Assembly (NCBI GenBank): GCA_021442155.1
Contig: CM038214.1
Location: 144,990,488-145,054,487 of the forward strand
Reading direction: 5' to 3'
DNA: 64,000 nucleotides
DNA from: Cymbidium sinense
Lineage: Eukaryota > Streptophyta > Magnoliopsida > Asparagales > Orchidaceae
Shown here: one piece after another, positions 10,615 through 21,345 of the stretch
How the letters are laid out: each line of letters starts with the position of its first letter
How positions within the stretch are numbered: position 1 is the stretch's first letter
Position numbers and translations under genes: made by a program
Notes under the pieces: generated by a model
Seen by the model: the letters and a program-made list of their open reading frames with translations, nothing else
What the model was told of the DNA's origin: nothing
Database searches by the model: none

Positions 10615-11000
10615 GGTTTTTTTTAACAGAGAATAAAATTCAATATTTCTTCTTTTTGATTTCATCAACCAAGTAACACAAATAGTTTTCTAAGACATAA
10701 GCGACAACATAGTTAAAAAATGACCACGCATAGAGCGAATCAAAAACCTTAGATAACTTGAATTGTCTATTTATTTACATAGAAGATGTCAACCATTCTT
10801 TTCCAGTTTCCATTACCTCTCAAGTAGAGGGATCCACCATCATGTCCCATCTCACTTTATGGTTGTAACCTTCATTGCTCCTCCCATAACCACCACGGCT
10901 TACCACCATTTTCACCTTAACCATTTAATAATTTCACCTCTGCCTTGCCTTCACTAGATCTATGATTTTTTGATGTTTATTTATCAGGTTTCCCATTTAT
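10615..11000 (-). pseudogene. GRP cDNA fragment, copy 4 (strongly decayed)
   Basis: The 3' UTR is clear (TTTCATCAACCAAGTAACAC and AAAAAATGACCACGCATAGA on +). The Gly-rich tail is cut by deletions, leaving CCTCCCATAACCACC-like remnants. The RRM end is replaced by GATGTTTATTTATCAGGTTT, which still aligns with the GATGTTCTTGCCATCAAGGTT consensus. No frame remains. Confidence 0.65.
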
Positions 11001-11435
11001 TTATGTTTATTAGGTTTTAGGCTTAACTTTATTTTTTAATTTATTTAGTTACTTTAGTTTAGGTTAGTTTGGGGTTTAGGGTTAGGGTTTAGGTTTAGGG
11101 TTTAGGGTTTAGAGTTTAGGGTTTTAGGGTTTATGCTTTTAAGGTTTAGGGTTTAGGTTTAGGGTTAGGGTTTAGGGTTTAGGGTTTTAGGATTTAGGGT
11201 TTTAGGGTTTAGGGTTTAGGGTTAGGGATTAGTGTTAAGTCTCTAGGGTTTAGGGTTTAGATTGAGTTTAGTTTTGCTTTTATTTTAGTTTTAGGGTTTT
11301 ATTTTAGGGTTTATTTGTTTAGGGTTAGTTTAGTTTAGTGTTTAGGTTGATTAGGAGGTTTAAGGTTTAGGGTTTATGGTTTATGGTTAGATTTATTTAC
11401 TTTAGGGTTTAGGGTTTAGGTTTGTTTTATAGTGT
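11001..11435 (+). repeat. Telomere-like array with module flank
   Basis: Contains TTTTTTAATTTATTTAGTTAC at 11032-11052, then TTTAGGG-like motifs. Confidence 0.88.
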
Positions 11436-12110
11436 TTCTTTTCAAAATTAAGTAAAGTTTAGTTTATTTAGTTTTATTTAATTTAGTTTATTTATTTAGA
11501 TTTATTTATTTTAGATTTGGTTTTATTTAGTTTTAGTTTAGGTTTATTTTATTTTTTTAGGTTTATTTTTATTTTTAGGTTTAGGTTTAAGTTTTATTTT
11601 ATTTTTTATGTTTAGGTTTAGGTTTTATTTTAGGTTTTATTTTTTGGTTTAGGTTTAGATTTATTTTTGGTTTATTTTATTTTATTTAGTTTAGGGTTGA
11701 GCTTTAGTTTATTTTAAGTTTAGGTTTAGGTTTTATTTATTTTAGTTTAGTTTAGGTTTAGGTTTTTTTATTTTGTTTAATTTAGGTTTAGGTTTCTTTT
11801 AGCTTAGGGTTTACATTTTATTTTTTGTTTATTTTTAGGTTTTATTTTTAGTTTTATTTTTTAGGTTTAATTTTTATTTAGTTTTTATTTAATTTTATTT
11901 TTGGTTTATTTTATTTTTATTTTAAATTTTGTTTTTACTTTATTTAGGTTTTTTTAGGTTTATTTTATTTTTTAGTTTAGTTTAAAATTATTTATTTTAT
12001 TTTAGTTTAGTTTATATTTTTTATTTTATTTTATTTTTACATTTAGATTTAGGCTTAGGTTTAGGTTATTTTATATTTATTTTATTTTTAGGTTCTATTT
12101 AGTTTAGTTT
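11436..12110 (+). repeat. T-rich telomere-derived block
   Basis: Starts TTTTCAAAATTAAGTAAAG, then TTTATTTTAGG-like words. Confidence 0.85.
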
Positions 12111-12350
12111 TAGGTTTTTAGGTTTTTGGGGTTTTAGGTTTATGGTTTTGGGTCTAGGGTTTGGGTTTTAGGGTTTAGGGTTTAGGGTTGTAGGTTTTAG
12201 AGTTTAGGGTTTAGGGTTTAAGGTTTAAGGTTTAGGGTTTAGGGTTTGTGTTTAGGGTTTATTGTTAGTTTAGTGTTTAGGGTTTAGGGATTAGGGTTTA
12301 GGTTTTTAAGTTTAGGGTTCAGTTAGATTTTTTTATTTTTTATTTTATTT
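12111..12350 (+). repeat. Telomere-like array
   Basis: TTTAGGG motifs without a GRP module. Confidence 0.9.
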
Positions 12351-12889
12351 TATTTTTTTTCAAAATAAGTAAACTCGTAGGTTTAGGTTTATTTAGTTTA
12401 TTATTTATTTATTTTAGTTTAATTTATTTTTTTATTTTTATTTAGGTTTAGTTTAGTTTATTTATTTTAGGATTATTTATTTTAGTTTAGGTTTTTTATT
12501 TTAGGGTTTTCTTTTTTAGGTTTAGGTTTAGGTAGTTTATTTTTTAGTTTAGTTTTATTTTTATTTTATTTTTTAGGTTTAGGTTTTATTTCTTATTTTT
12601 AGGTTTAGGTTGAGTTTTTAATTTTATTTTTTTAGGTTTAGGTTGTAGGTTTTTATTTTTGGTTTATTTTTAGGTTTTATTTTTTAGTTTATGTTTAGGT
12701 TTATTTTTAGTTTATTTTATTTTATTTAAGGTTTAGGTTTATGTTTAGGTTTAGTTTTAGGTTTTATTTATTTTAGTTTAGTTTATTTTAGTTTAGGTTT
12801 ATTTTTAGGTTTAGGTTTTTATTTCATTTTTATTTTATTTTATTTTAAGTTTATTTTATTTTATTTTAAATAGAGATTTATTTTTTATT
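12351..12889 (+). repeat. T-rich telomere-derived block interrupted by the LINE
   Basis: Starts TTCAAAATAAGTAAACTCG. It stops at about 12889 where the LINE begins, and T-rich DNA resumes at 16031. This shows insertion of the LINE into a pre-existing T-rich block. Confidence 0.85.
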
Positions 12890-13329
12890 TGTTTAAGATT
12901 GTTGGCAATCATCTATTTTTTTTATGCTTTTAAATATAAATTAGGATTTAGCAAATTTGGTTTAATTGTAAGCATTTTATTGGGATTACAAAAGCAATTT
13001 GTAAAAATCATTTGGCTAGATTTAAGTTAAATGCATATCTTGCTAATCTTGTAGCAAATAGGCATAAAATTAAATAGAATTGTAGAGAGATGATGGTTTC
13101 AAAATAACACAAGAAGATTTAGATTTAGAAAGCGAAGTATTTAGTCATTATTTCATAGTAAATCAATTGATGGTTATGGGATTTAAGAATCAAAACACAT
13201 GAATTGGATTTAGAGAAGCAAAAAACACAATGAGGGTGGAAAAAAGGAGGGTTTTGAAACTAATACTTAAATCATATGTATCCGAATCGATTTCATCTTT
13301 GGGGTGTATATGTAATGAAACTAGAATTA

Positions 13330-13870
13330 GGTTAGGATCTTGGAATATAGTACTTCTAATAGAATTAATAAATTATGGTTCATAGAAGATAAATATTTTA
13401 TGTGTTCAAGAAAATAAATGGGTTGGGGAGAAAGCCAAAGAGATTGATAGTTTAGGTTTTAAACTTTGGTATTGGTAGAAGTCAATTAGAAATGGCATAG
13501 GTGTGATTATAGATAATAGTTTGAAGGATAATGTTATATTAATAGATTGAGATAGAATTATAGCTTTAAGATTATTATTAGATTATCAATGTTATAAGCA
13601 TTTATGCTCTAAAGTAGGTTTGGATGTAGGCTCAAAAGAAAATTTTGGAATGAATTAGAGGATTAATACAAAAGTTACCTCTTAAAGAAAACATATTTAT
13701 TGGAGGAGATTTAAATGGACATGTTGGTAGAGTGGCAAAAGATTTTAAAAGTATTCATGGTGGTTATAAATTTGGAGTGCCTAATGAAGAAGGTTGTAAT
13801 ATATTGGATTTTGCTTTAGCCTATGATTTTGTAGTTGCTAATATTTAAGAAAAATAGATCATATTACTTA
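13330..13870 (+). pseudogene. RTE LINE endonuclease domain, broken
   Basis: Shifting between frames recovers the endonuclease hallmarks. LGSWNI is near 13335, followed by a QENKWVGEKAKE stretch (family QETKWVG) near 13410. Then come IRNGIGVIIDNSL near 13480-13520, a GGDFNGH-like region near 13700-13725 (GGAGATTTAAATGGACATGT), and a SILDFAVAYD-like stretch near 13800. In this family the domain nicks target DNA to prime reverse transcription. Several stop codons and one-base shifts show decay. The first about 440 bp of the element, before this domain, have no recognisable product. Confidence 0.75.
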
Positions 13871-14288
13871 TAAAATGGATAAGGTCATTAAAGAAAGTTT
13901 AAATAAATATAAATTATTCCAAGTTTAGAATTTAAGATGAAAGATTGAAGATGATAAATAAATCAAATTATTATTCTAGGATTAGATGGGGGCACTTGAA
14001 AATACTAAATATTTTTAAGAGCAAGCTACAAGAGCTTAGAATTTAGGATGTTCATAAGGAAGCTAATGTTATGTTGGAAAATGTAGCAAGTGAAATTAAG
14101 CAAGCTGCTAAAAATGTGCTTGGAGAATCAAAAGGAAAAGCTTCTTTTAATAAAATAGTTGGTGGTGGAGTCAGAATGTGCAAGAAAAGATAAAAATAAG
14201 AAGTGTTGTTATAAAACTTGGTTTAGATGTAAAACTCAATGAATTGGAAAAATATAAAGTGGCATGTAGATATTAAAGAAAGCAATAT

Positions 14289-15515
14289 ATGATTAAAAAA
14301 TTAGCTTTTAGTGATTTATACAATAGATTAGATACCAAAGAAGGTGAAAGATGTATGTATAAGTTAGCTAACCAAAGAGATAGGAGAAGTAAAGATCTAG
14401 CTCAACTAAAGTGTATTAAGGATGAAAATCATAAAGTGCTTTTCTTAGAAAAGGATATTGAAAGTAGGTGGATGAGGTATTTTGATAAACTTTTCAATGA
14501 AGGATCTAAAAAAATGATTGATTTTAGCAACCTTAATACCTTAAACAAAAATAGAGAATTTTTTTTAATCATCATATTAGTAAATCTGAAGTTAGAGAAG
14601 CTTTAAAGAAAATGAAATGTGGAAAAATAGTAGGACCTGATGATATTCCAATAGAAGTGTGGAAATGTTTAGGAGATCAAGGAATTTCTTGGCTTACAAA
14701 TCTTTTTAATCTTATTTTAAAGACTAAAAAGATGCCAGATTAGTGGAGAAAGAGTTTGTTGATTCCTATATTTAAGAATAAAGGTGATGCACAAGAGTGT
14801 GCAAATTATAGAGGAATTAAGTTAATGTGTCACACATTAAAATTATGGGAGAGAGTAATTGAGCATAGGTTATGATGTGATACAAAAGTTTCTCAAATTT
14901 GGTTTCATGCAGTAGATCTACTATGGATGCTATACATTTGTTAAGAGGTTTATTGAAGAAGTATAGAGAAAGGAAGGAGGATCACATATAATATTTATTG
15001 ATTTAGAAAGCTTATGATAAAGTTTGAAGAGTTGTTCTTTAGAGAGTTCTAGAAAATAAAGAGTTAATATTGGTTATATTCAAGTCATTAAGAATATGTA
15101 TAGAACTATTACTTGTGTCCAAACATAGGAGGATTGACAAAATATTTTCTATTTCGGTTGGATTACATCAAGGATCGACTTTAAGCCCTTATCTTTTTTG
15201 CTTTAGATGGACGTTCTTACTAGGCATTTACAGGAAGATGTATCTTGGTGTATGCTTTTTGCTGATGACATTCTTCTTGTTGATAAGACTAGAAAGGGAG
15301 TCCAAAAGAAACTTGAATTATGGAGGTCAACCTTAGAGTCTAATGTTTTTTGTTTAAGTAGATCTAAAATTGAATATATGGAGTGTAATTTTAGTTGTAG
15401 AAGTTATAGTGGGAGTGTTGTGACATTAGGTGAACAAGTCATTAAAAAGAGTGAGCAATTCAGATATTTAGGCTCTATTATTCAAAATGATGGTGAAATA
15501 GATGATATTTATTAG
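14289..15515 (+). pseudogene. RTE LINE reverse transcriptase, broken by stops and frameshifts
   Basis: The pieces include a linker segment with RSKDLAQLKCIKDENHKVL (14370-14440) and KCGKIVGPDDIPIEVWKC (14610-14670). They continue with LLIPIFKNKGDAQ..NYRGIKLM (14755-14825), a GLHQGSTLSPYLF stretch (15160-15205) and MDVLTRHLQ (15207 on). The catalytic FADD box is at 15258-15269, followed by LELWRSTLES and LSRSKIEYMEC. These are the palm and fingers motifs of RTE-clade RT, which copies the element RNA at the nick. The order and spacing are complete, but the sequence needs at least three frame changes and contains stops. Confidence 0.82.
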
Positions 15516-16030
15516 TAGAATTCAAGTTGGATGGTTGAAGTGGAGGAATGCATCTAGCCCTGATAGAAAAGTACCACTTAAACTTAAGTGAAAATTTTAT
15601 AAGATGGTGGTAAGACCTGTAATGATTTATGGTGGAAAATGTTAGCCAGTAAAAGAGAATCATGATACTAAGTTAAGTGTTGCAGAAATGAGGATGCTCA
15701 GGTGGATGAGTGGGTTTACTCTTAGAGATAAAATGTTAAATGAGTATGATCAGGAAAAAGTTGGAGTTTCTGTGGTAGATAAGATTAGAGAGAGTCACTT
15801 AGATGGTTTGGCCACATAAACGGCCATCTAATGACCATTAGAGAGTAAATGCATTAGATTTGCCTTATGTTAAGAAAGGTAGATTTAAAAAACATGGTTA
15901 AGATGTATAAATAATAACCTTAGTATACTTGAATTAAATGAGAATTTGATGCATAATAGGACACAATGTAGATGAAGGATTCATGTAGCCAACCCCACGT
16001 AGTCGGATAAAGGCTTGTTGTCGTTGTTGG

Positions 16031-16205
16031 TTTCTTATTTTTTTAGTTTAGTTTAGGTTTTTGTTTATTTTATTTTATTTTAGTTTTTTATTTTATTTTA
16101 TTTTCTTTTTAGGTTTTAGTTTAAGTATTAATTTTATTTTATTTTCATTTTGATTTAGGTTTTATTTATTTTATTAGCTTAAGTTTAAGTTTTAGCTTTA
16201 GGGTC
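16031..16205 (+). repeat. T-rich block, right side of LINE insertion
   Basis: T-rich TTTATTTTAGT words resume directly after the LINE tail. Confidence 0.85.
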
Positions 16206-16395
16206 AAGTTTATTGAGGGTTTGAGGGGTTTAGGGTTTAGGTGGGTTTAGGGTTTAGGGTTTGGGGTTTAAATTTTAGGGTTTAGTGTTTAGGATTTAGG
16301 GTTTAGTATAAGCTTTTTATGGTTTAAGGTTTAGGGTTTAGGTTTTAGGTTTTAGGTCTAGGGTTCAGGTTTTAATTTAGGGTTTAGGGTTTCTG
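16206..16395 (+). repeat. Telomere-like lead-in of GRP copy 5
   Basis: TTTAGGG-like motifs followed by the shared GGTCTAGGGTTCAGGTTTTA segment and the T-run. Confidence 0.88.
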
Positions 16396-16860
16396 TTTTC
16401 TTTAACAGAGAATAAATTTAGATTCAACATTTCTTCTTTTGATTTCATCAACCAAGTAACACACCAAGTTTTCTAAGACACAAGTGATGAAGATAAATAA
16501 AAATTAGCATGCATAGAGAAAATCAAAACCCTAGATAACTAGAACCATCTCTACAACAATGACACAATTCGATAAGCAGATCGATCATGCTCTTCTAGTT
16601 CCCATCAAAACCACTCGAGTAAAGTAGTGAGATCCACCATCATATTTCTGATCTCTCCCTCCACCACCATGGTTGTAACCTCCATCACTCCTCTCACCTC
16701 CATAACCACCACTGCTCCAACCACCGCCTCCATATCCAACAACACCTTCAGATCCCCCACCACCACTATGATAACCGCACATTTTCCTTCACCTCCATCG
16801 CTAGATATAGACTGAGCCTAGTTGATGGATATTCTTGCCATCAAGGTTCTCCCATTCTTA
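16396..16860 (-). pseudogene. GRP cDNA fragment, copy 5
   Basis: The clearest Gly-rich tail in the window. One open frame of 65 codons (16585-16782) reads MCGYHSGGGGSEGVVGYGG, then GGWSSGGYGGERSDGGY, then NHGGGGRDQKYDGGSHY, all typical of plant class-IV GRP tails. Upstream, the RRM end is readable as NGRTLDG-like residues with frame damage. The 3' UTR and poly(A) end follow as in other copies. The apparent Met is inside the tail and is not a real start. No promoter or RRM, so this is a pseudogene fragment. Confidence 0.85.
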
Positions 16861-16930
16861 GGGTTTAGGTCATTAGGTTTTAGTTTATTAGAGGGCTTAG
16901 GCTTAATTTTTAATTTATTTAGTTTAGCCC
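16861..16930 (+). repeat. Conserved flank of GRP module
   Basis: Holds the TTTTTAATTTATTTAGTTTA flank seen beyond the 5' breakpoint of most copies. Confidence 0.8.
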
Positions 16931-17270
16931 AGTCAGGGTGGGGTATAGTTGTGGTCAGGTCAGGTTTAGGGCCCAGGGCCCAGCTTTAGGGATGCTTAGG
17001 GCCCAGTGCCTGCTTTAGGATCAGTGTGAGTGGCCTTTAGAGAGCCCAGGGTAGGGCCTGGTCACTAGGCCCAGAGCTAGCACCAAGCCCAGAGTTAGCC
17101 CAGATTTAGGGCCCAGGCCACAGAGAGCCCAGGGTCAGGGCCCAGGGGCCCAGGGGCTCAGGGCCCAGCCCAATGCCCAGGATCAGTCAGGGTCTAGGGC
17201 TCCAGGGCCTGTGAGCTTGAGCCTCAGGCCTGGACTCAGTGTGGCCTTAGGCCTGGCAAGTTTGTGGGTT
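16931..17270. repeat. GC-rich GGCCCAGG-like patch in the array
   Basis: An abrupt compositional change from T-rich to GC-rich. The words GGGCCCAGG, GCCCAGGG, AGGGCCTGG and GGGCTCAGGG recur with residual TTTAGGG. No open frame or known element. The CCAGGG words could be a true variant repeat, or miscalled telomeric C-strand in an assembly from nanopore reads. Confidence 0.7.
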
Positions 17271-17895
17271 TTTCTTTAAAGCCAGGTCAAACTTATTACC
17301 ATTATTTATTTTATCATTCATTTATTTTATTATTTTATTTAGGCATCTATTTAATTAGTTTATTTTTATATTTAGTCGCAGTTTATTTTTTTTTAGGTTT
17401 AGAGGGTTTATGTTAATTTTACTTTATTTTATATTATTGTTTGCTATATTTATTTTTTAGGTTTAGGTTTTTTTAGGTTTTAGGTTTATTTTCTTTATTG
17501 GTAGTTTTATTTTAGTATTATATTTTATTTAGTAGGTTTATTTTATTTTAGGTTTAGTTAGGTTTATTTATCTTAGTTTAGGGCCTAGGTAGATTTATTT
17601 TATTTTTATTTTAGGATTACATTTTTAGCCTAGGGTTTAGGTTTATTTTATCTTTAGGTTTTATATTTAAGATCATCTTTAGGTTTAGGTTTTATATAGC
17701 CTGAATTTATTTTAAGTTTATTTTTTAAGTTTAATTTTATTTTAGTTTAGTTTAGTAGTTTATTTATGTTATTTTAGTTTAGTTTTGATCTTCTCTTTAG
17801 GTTTAGGTTTAGGTGCAGTTTATGTTTGTATTTTATTTTTAGGTTTTATTTTTATTTTTTATTTATTTAGTTAGGTTAGTTTTGTGGTTTACATT
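17271..17895 (+). repeat. T-rich telomere-derived block
   Basis: TTTATTTTAGG-like DNA with slightly more C and G than the 4-12 kb blocks. No gene. Confidence 0.82.
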
Positions 17896-18071
17896 AGTTT
17901 TTTTGGTAGGTTTAGGGTTTAGGGAAGGTAGGGTTTAGGGTTTAGGATAAGGTTTAGGGTTTAGGATTTTGAGGGTTTAGGGTTGTGGATTTAGGTGTGG
18001 TTTAGGGTTTAGGGTTTTTAGGGTTTAGGATTTAGGGTTTAGGTTTTAGGTTTAGGGTTTAGGGTTTTTGG
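17896..18071 (+). repeat. Telomere-like lead-in of GRP copy 6
   Basis: TTTAGGG motifs ending in the module T-run. Confidence 0.88.
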
Positions 18072-18482
18072 TTTTTTTTCAAGAGAGAACAAATTCAGAT
18101 TCCACATTTCTTCTTTTTGATTTCATCAACCAAGTAACACACCAAGTTTTCTAAGAACGACATACATAAAATTGAGCACACATAGAACAAATCAAAACCA
18201 AAATAACTAGAACTGCTATAGTAAAGACACATAAAAGCAGTGGATCGATCGCTTCTTCTTTAGTTCCCATATAACCAACCCGGCCTCTAGAGTAGCGAGA
18301 TCCACCATCATATCCCCCATCTCCATGCCTACCACCACACAGTAACTCCTCCCTCCACCATAACCACGCTCACCACCACCTCCATATCCACCAAGACTAG
18401 ATCCCCATAACCATATAACTAGCCTCTCGCCTCTCAACTCAGCCGGATGGATGTTCTCTTGTCAAGGTTCAGCCCATTTTTA
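18072..18482 (-). pseudogene. GRP cDNA fragment, copy 6
   Basis: A contracted copy of about 410 bp. On the minus strand, pieces of the Gly-rich tail are visible (SLGGYGGGGERGYGGG at about 18330-18400). The RRM end is reduced to LDKRT-like residues. The 3' UTR is well preserved (CAACCAAGTAACACACCAAG on +). Several short deletions break the frame. Confidence 0.76.
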
Positions 18483-18690
18483 GGGTTTAGGTTTATTAGG
18501 TTTTAAGGTTTAGGTTTAATTTTTAATTTATGTAGTTACTTTAGGTTTGTGATTTAGGGTTTAGGGTTAGAGAGGATTTAAAGGGTGGTTTTTAAGGGTT
18601 TAGAGTTTATGGGTTTAGGCAGGTTTAGGGTTTAGGATTTTTTAGGGAGGTCAGGGTTTAGGTGGTTTAGGATTTAGGGTTTATGGTTTT
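18483..18690 (+). repeat. Telomere-like array with module flank
   Basis: Starts with TTTTTAATTTATGTAGTTAC and continues as TTTAGGG-like DNA with GGTGG and AGAG variants. Confidence 0.85.
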
Positions 18691-19375
18691 TCTTTTATTT
18701 TTAAAATGTAAATAAGTTTATGTTTATTTAGTTTTATTTATTTATTTTAATTTATTTTATATTTATTTTACTAGGTTTATTTTTTTTATTTAGTTTATTT
18801 ATTATTAGGTTATTTATTTTAGGTTAGGTTTATTTAATTTATATAGTTTAGTTTTATTTTTATTTTATTTAGGTTTATTTTATTTTGTATGTTATTATTT
18901 TATATTATAGTTTTAGGTTTTAGAGGTTTATTTATCAATTTTATTTTTAGTTTAGATTTAGGTTAATTTTAGTTTATTTTATTTAGTTTAGGTTTAGTTT
19001 AGTTTAGGTTTTATTTATTTTTAATTTATTTTATTTAGATTAGGACATATTTTTATGTAGGTTTTTTTGTTATGGTTTTAGGTTTATTTTATTTATTTTA
19101 GGTTTTATTTTAGGATTATTTAGGTGGGTTTACATAATTTATTTTATTTTATTTTAGGTTTATTTTATTTTTATTTTAGGTTTAGTTTTTATTTTATTTA
19201 GGTTTTCATTTTTAGTTTAGTTTATATTTTATTTATATTATTTTATTTAATTTTATTTTATTTGATTTTTTTAGGTTTAGATTTAGGTTTTAGTTTATGT
19301 GATTATTTTATTTTATTTTATTTTATTATTTTGGTTTATTTTATTTATTTTATTTAGGTTATAAGTTTAGCTTTA
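18691..19375 (+). repeat. T-rich telomere-derived block
   Basis: Starts at TTTTTAAAATGTAAATAAG and continues with TTTATTTTAGG-like words. Confidence 0.83.
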
Positions 19376-19520
19376 ACTTTAGGTTTAGGGTTTGGGTTTA
19401 GGATTTAGGGTATAAGGTTTGGGAGTGAGGGTGGATTTAGGTTTATTTGGGGTTTAGGGTTTAGGGTTTTGGTTTTAGTTTTATGGTTCAGGTTTTAGTT
19501 TAGGGTTTTGGGGTTTTGTT
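19376..19520 (+). repeat. Telomere-like lead-in of GRP copy 7
   Basis: TTTAGGG-like motifs plus TGGTTCAGGTTTTAGTTTAG, the shared segment before GRP modules. Confidence 0.86.
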
Positions 19521-20003
19521 ATTTTTTTTAACAGAGAACAAATTCAGATTCAACATCTCTTATTTTCAATTTCATCAACCAAGTAACACACCAAGTTTTC
19601 TGAGACACAAGCGATGACATAGATAAAAAATGAGCATGCATAAAGCAAATCAAAAACCTTGGATAACTAGAACCATCTCTACAATAAAGACACATTTCCA
19701 TAAGCAACATATCAAATCCACCATTCTTCAATTTCTCTAGTTCCCATCAGCCCTGGCCCCTTAAGTAGTGGGATCTACCATCATATCCTCGATCTCTCCC
19801 TTCGCCACCACCATAATTGTAGCTTTTATTGCTCTTCCCACCTCCATAACCACCACTGCTCTAACCACCACCTCCATATCCACTAGCATCTCCACATCCC
19901 CCACCACCACTATGATAATCACTGCATCTGCCTTCACCTCCACTCCTAGATCTAGACTGAGCCTGCTTAACGGTGATGTTCTTGCCAAGGTTCCCATTCT
20001 TAG
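19521..20003 (-). pseudogene. GRP cDNA fragment, copy 7
   Basis: One of the best-preserved copies. On the minus strand it reads NGNLGKNITVKQAQSRSRSG (six in-frame bases lost from NGQNLDGKN), then a tail including SGGGGCGDASGYGGGG. After a stop it continues SSGGYGGGKSNKSY and GRDRGYDGRSHY. The final Trp codon is TAG. The complete 3' UTR and an A-run follow. Only the stops and the missing RRM and start show it is not a gene. Confidence 0.84.
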
Positions 20004-20215
20004 GGGTTCTGTTTAGGTTTACTTAGGTTTTTTAGGGTTTAGTTTATTTTTTAATTTAGTTACTTTAGGTTTAGGTTTGTTGGGTTTAGGGTTGTGGGTT
20101 TAGGGTTTTAGGGTTTAGGTCTAGGGTTTTAGGTTTATGCTTTGTGGTTTGTGGGTTTAGGTTGTAGTTAGGATTTAGTGGTAGGTTTAGGGTTTAGGAT
20201 TAGGGTTTATGTTTT
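20004..20215 (+). repeat. Telomere-like array with module flank
   Basis: TTTTTTAATTTAGTTACTTT near 20047-20066, then TTTAGGG-like motifs. Confidence 0.86.
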
Positions 20216-20870
20216 TTTAAAAAAATTATGTAAAACCAGTAGGTTTAGTTTATTTAGATTATTTATTTATTTATAGTTTATTTTATTTTATTTAGGTTTA
20301 TTTTTATTTATTTAGTTTAGTTTATTTATTTAGGTTTAATTTTATTTTAGTTTAGGTTTTATTATTTTTTTAGGTTTAGTTTATTTATTAGTTGACTTTT
20401 ATTTTAATTTTATTTTAAGTTTAGGTTTTATTTTTTTTATTAGGTTTAGGTATTTTTTATTTTATTTTTAAGTTTAGTTTAGGTTATTATTTTAGTTTAT
20501 TTTACATTTTATTTTAGTTTAGGTTTATTTTTAGTTTATTTTATTTTATTTAGGTTTATTTTAGTTTATTTATATTGGTTTATTTATTTTAGTTTAGTTT
20601 AGTTTATATTTTATATTTTATTTATTTTATTTTAGGTCTTAGTTTAGTTTAGGTTTTATTTTTAGGTTTATTTGATTTTATTTTATTTTATTTTATATGT
20701 AGTTTTATTTTAGTTATCTTTTATTTTTTAGTTTAGGTTTATTTATTTTATAGTTTATTTTGTTGTTTTATCTTATTTTATTTATTTTTTTTTAGGTTTA
20801 GTTATTTTATCTTTATAGTTTATTTATTTAGGTTTAGGTTTTATATATATTTAGGTTTATTGATTAAAAG
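20216..20870 (+). repeat. T-rich telomere-derived block
   Basis: Starts TTTTTTAAAAAAATTATGTA and is otherwise TTTATTTTAGG-like. Confidence 0.83.
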
Positions 20871-21045
20871 TTTAGGTCTAGGCCATGGTCAGTTCTTAGG
20901 CCTAGGGTGGCTAGGGCTCAGGGTCTAGGTGGCCAGTAGGCCCAGGAGGGTTAAGGGTCAGGGTTAGGGCCTATGTAGGCTTTGTGGCCCAGGTAGTCAG
21001 AGCCCAGGGTTTTAGGTGAGTGGGCCTAGGATCTGGTGCAGGATT
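20871..21045. repeat. GC-rich GGCCCAGG-like patch
   Basis: AGGCCTAGGG, GGCCCAGG and GAGCCCAGGG words in an otherwise T-rich array, as at 16.93 kb. Confidence 0.68.
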
Positions 21046-21345
21046 AGAAATTAATTTTTAAAACAAAACCAGAGGTTTAGGTTTATTTACTTATTTAGTT
21101 TATTTATTTATTTATTTTAGTTTATTTTATTTTATTTTATAATTTTATTTAGTTTATTTTAGTTTAGTTTATTTTATTTTATTTTATTTTATTTAGAGTT
21201 ATTATTTTATTTTATTTTTAGGTTTATTTAGTTTAGGTTTAGGTTTAGCTTTTTGGGTTTAGGGTTTAGGGTTTAATGTTTGGGGTGGTGAGGTTTATGG
21301 GTTTATGGTTTAGGTTTAGGATTTAGGATTTAGGGTTTGGGTTTA
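21046..21345 (+). repeat. T-rich then telomere-like tail of the array
   Basis: T-rich DNA to about 21240, then TTTAGGG-like motifs that end abruptly at about 21345, where retrotransposon sequence begins. Confidence 0.83.

Larger units (their letters stand above)
12890..16030 (+). mobile_element. RTE-type non-LTR retrotransposon (LINE), near full length, inactive
   Basis: A roughly 3.1-kb insertion in array DNA, matching the usual 3-kb size of plant RTE-type LINEs. In order it holds an apurinic-type endonuclease (13330-13870), a reverse transcriptase (about 14440-15500) and a C-terminal region with recognisable KFYKMVVRPVMIYGG and EMRMLRWMSG motifs (15590-15720). It ends in the family's characteristic short TTGT/CGTTGTTG tail instead of poly(A). 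Multiple stops and frameshifts interrupt every domain, so it cannot encode a working protein. It is the only non-LTR element here on the + strand; the retroposons at 57-60 kb are antisense. A target-site duplication cannot be judged in T-rich flanks. Confidence 0.85.

Noticed and set aside
12860..16060. Target-site duplication for the RTE LINE
   Set aside because: TTATTTTTT-like words on both sides are expected by chance in T-rich DNA.
16585..16782. Treating the MCGYHSGGGG frame as a small functional glycine-rich protein gene
   Set aside because: It is the in-frame tail of GRP copy 5; the Met is internal, and neither promoter nor RRM is present.
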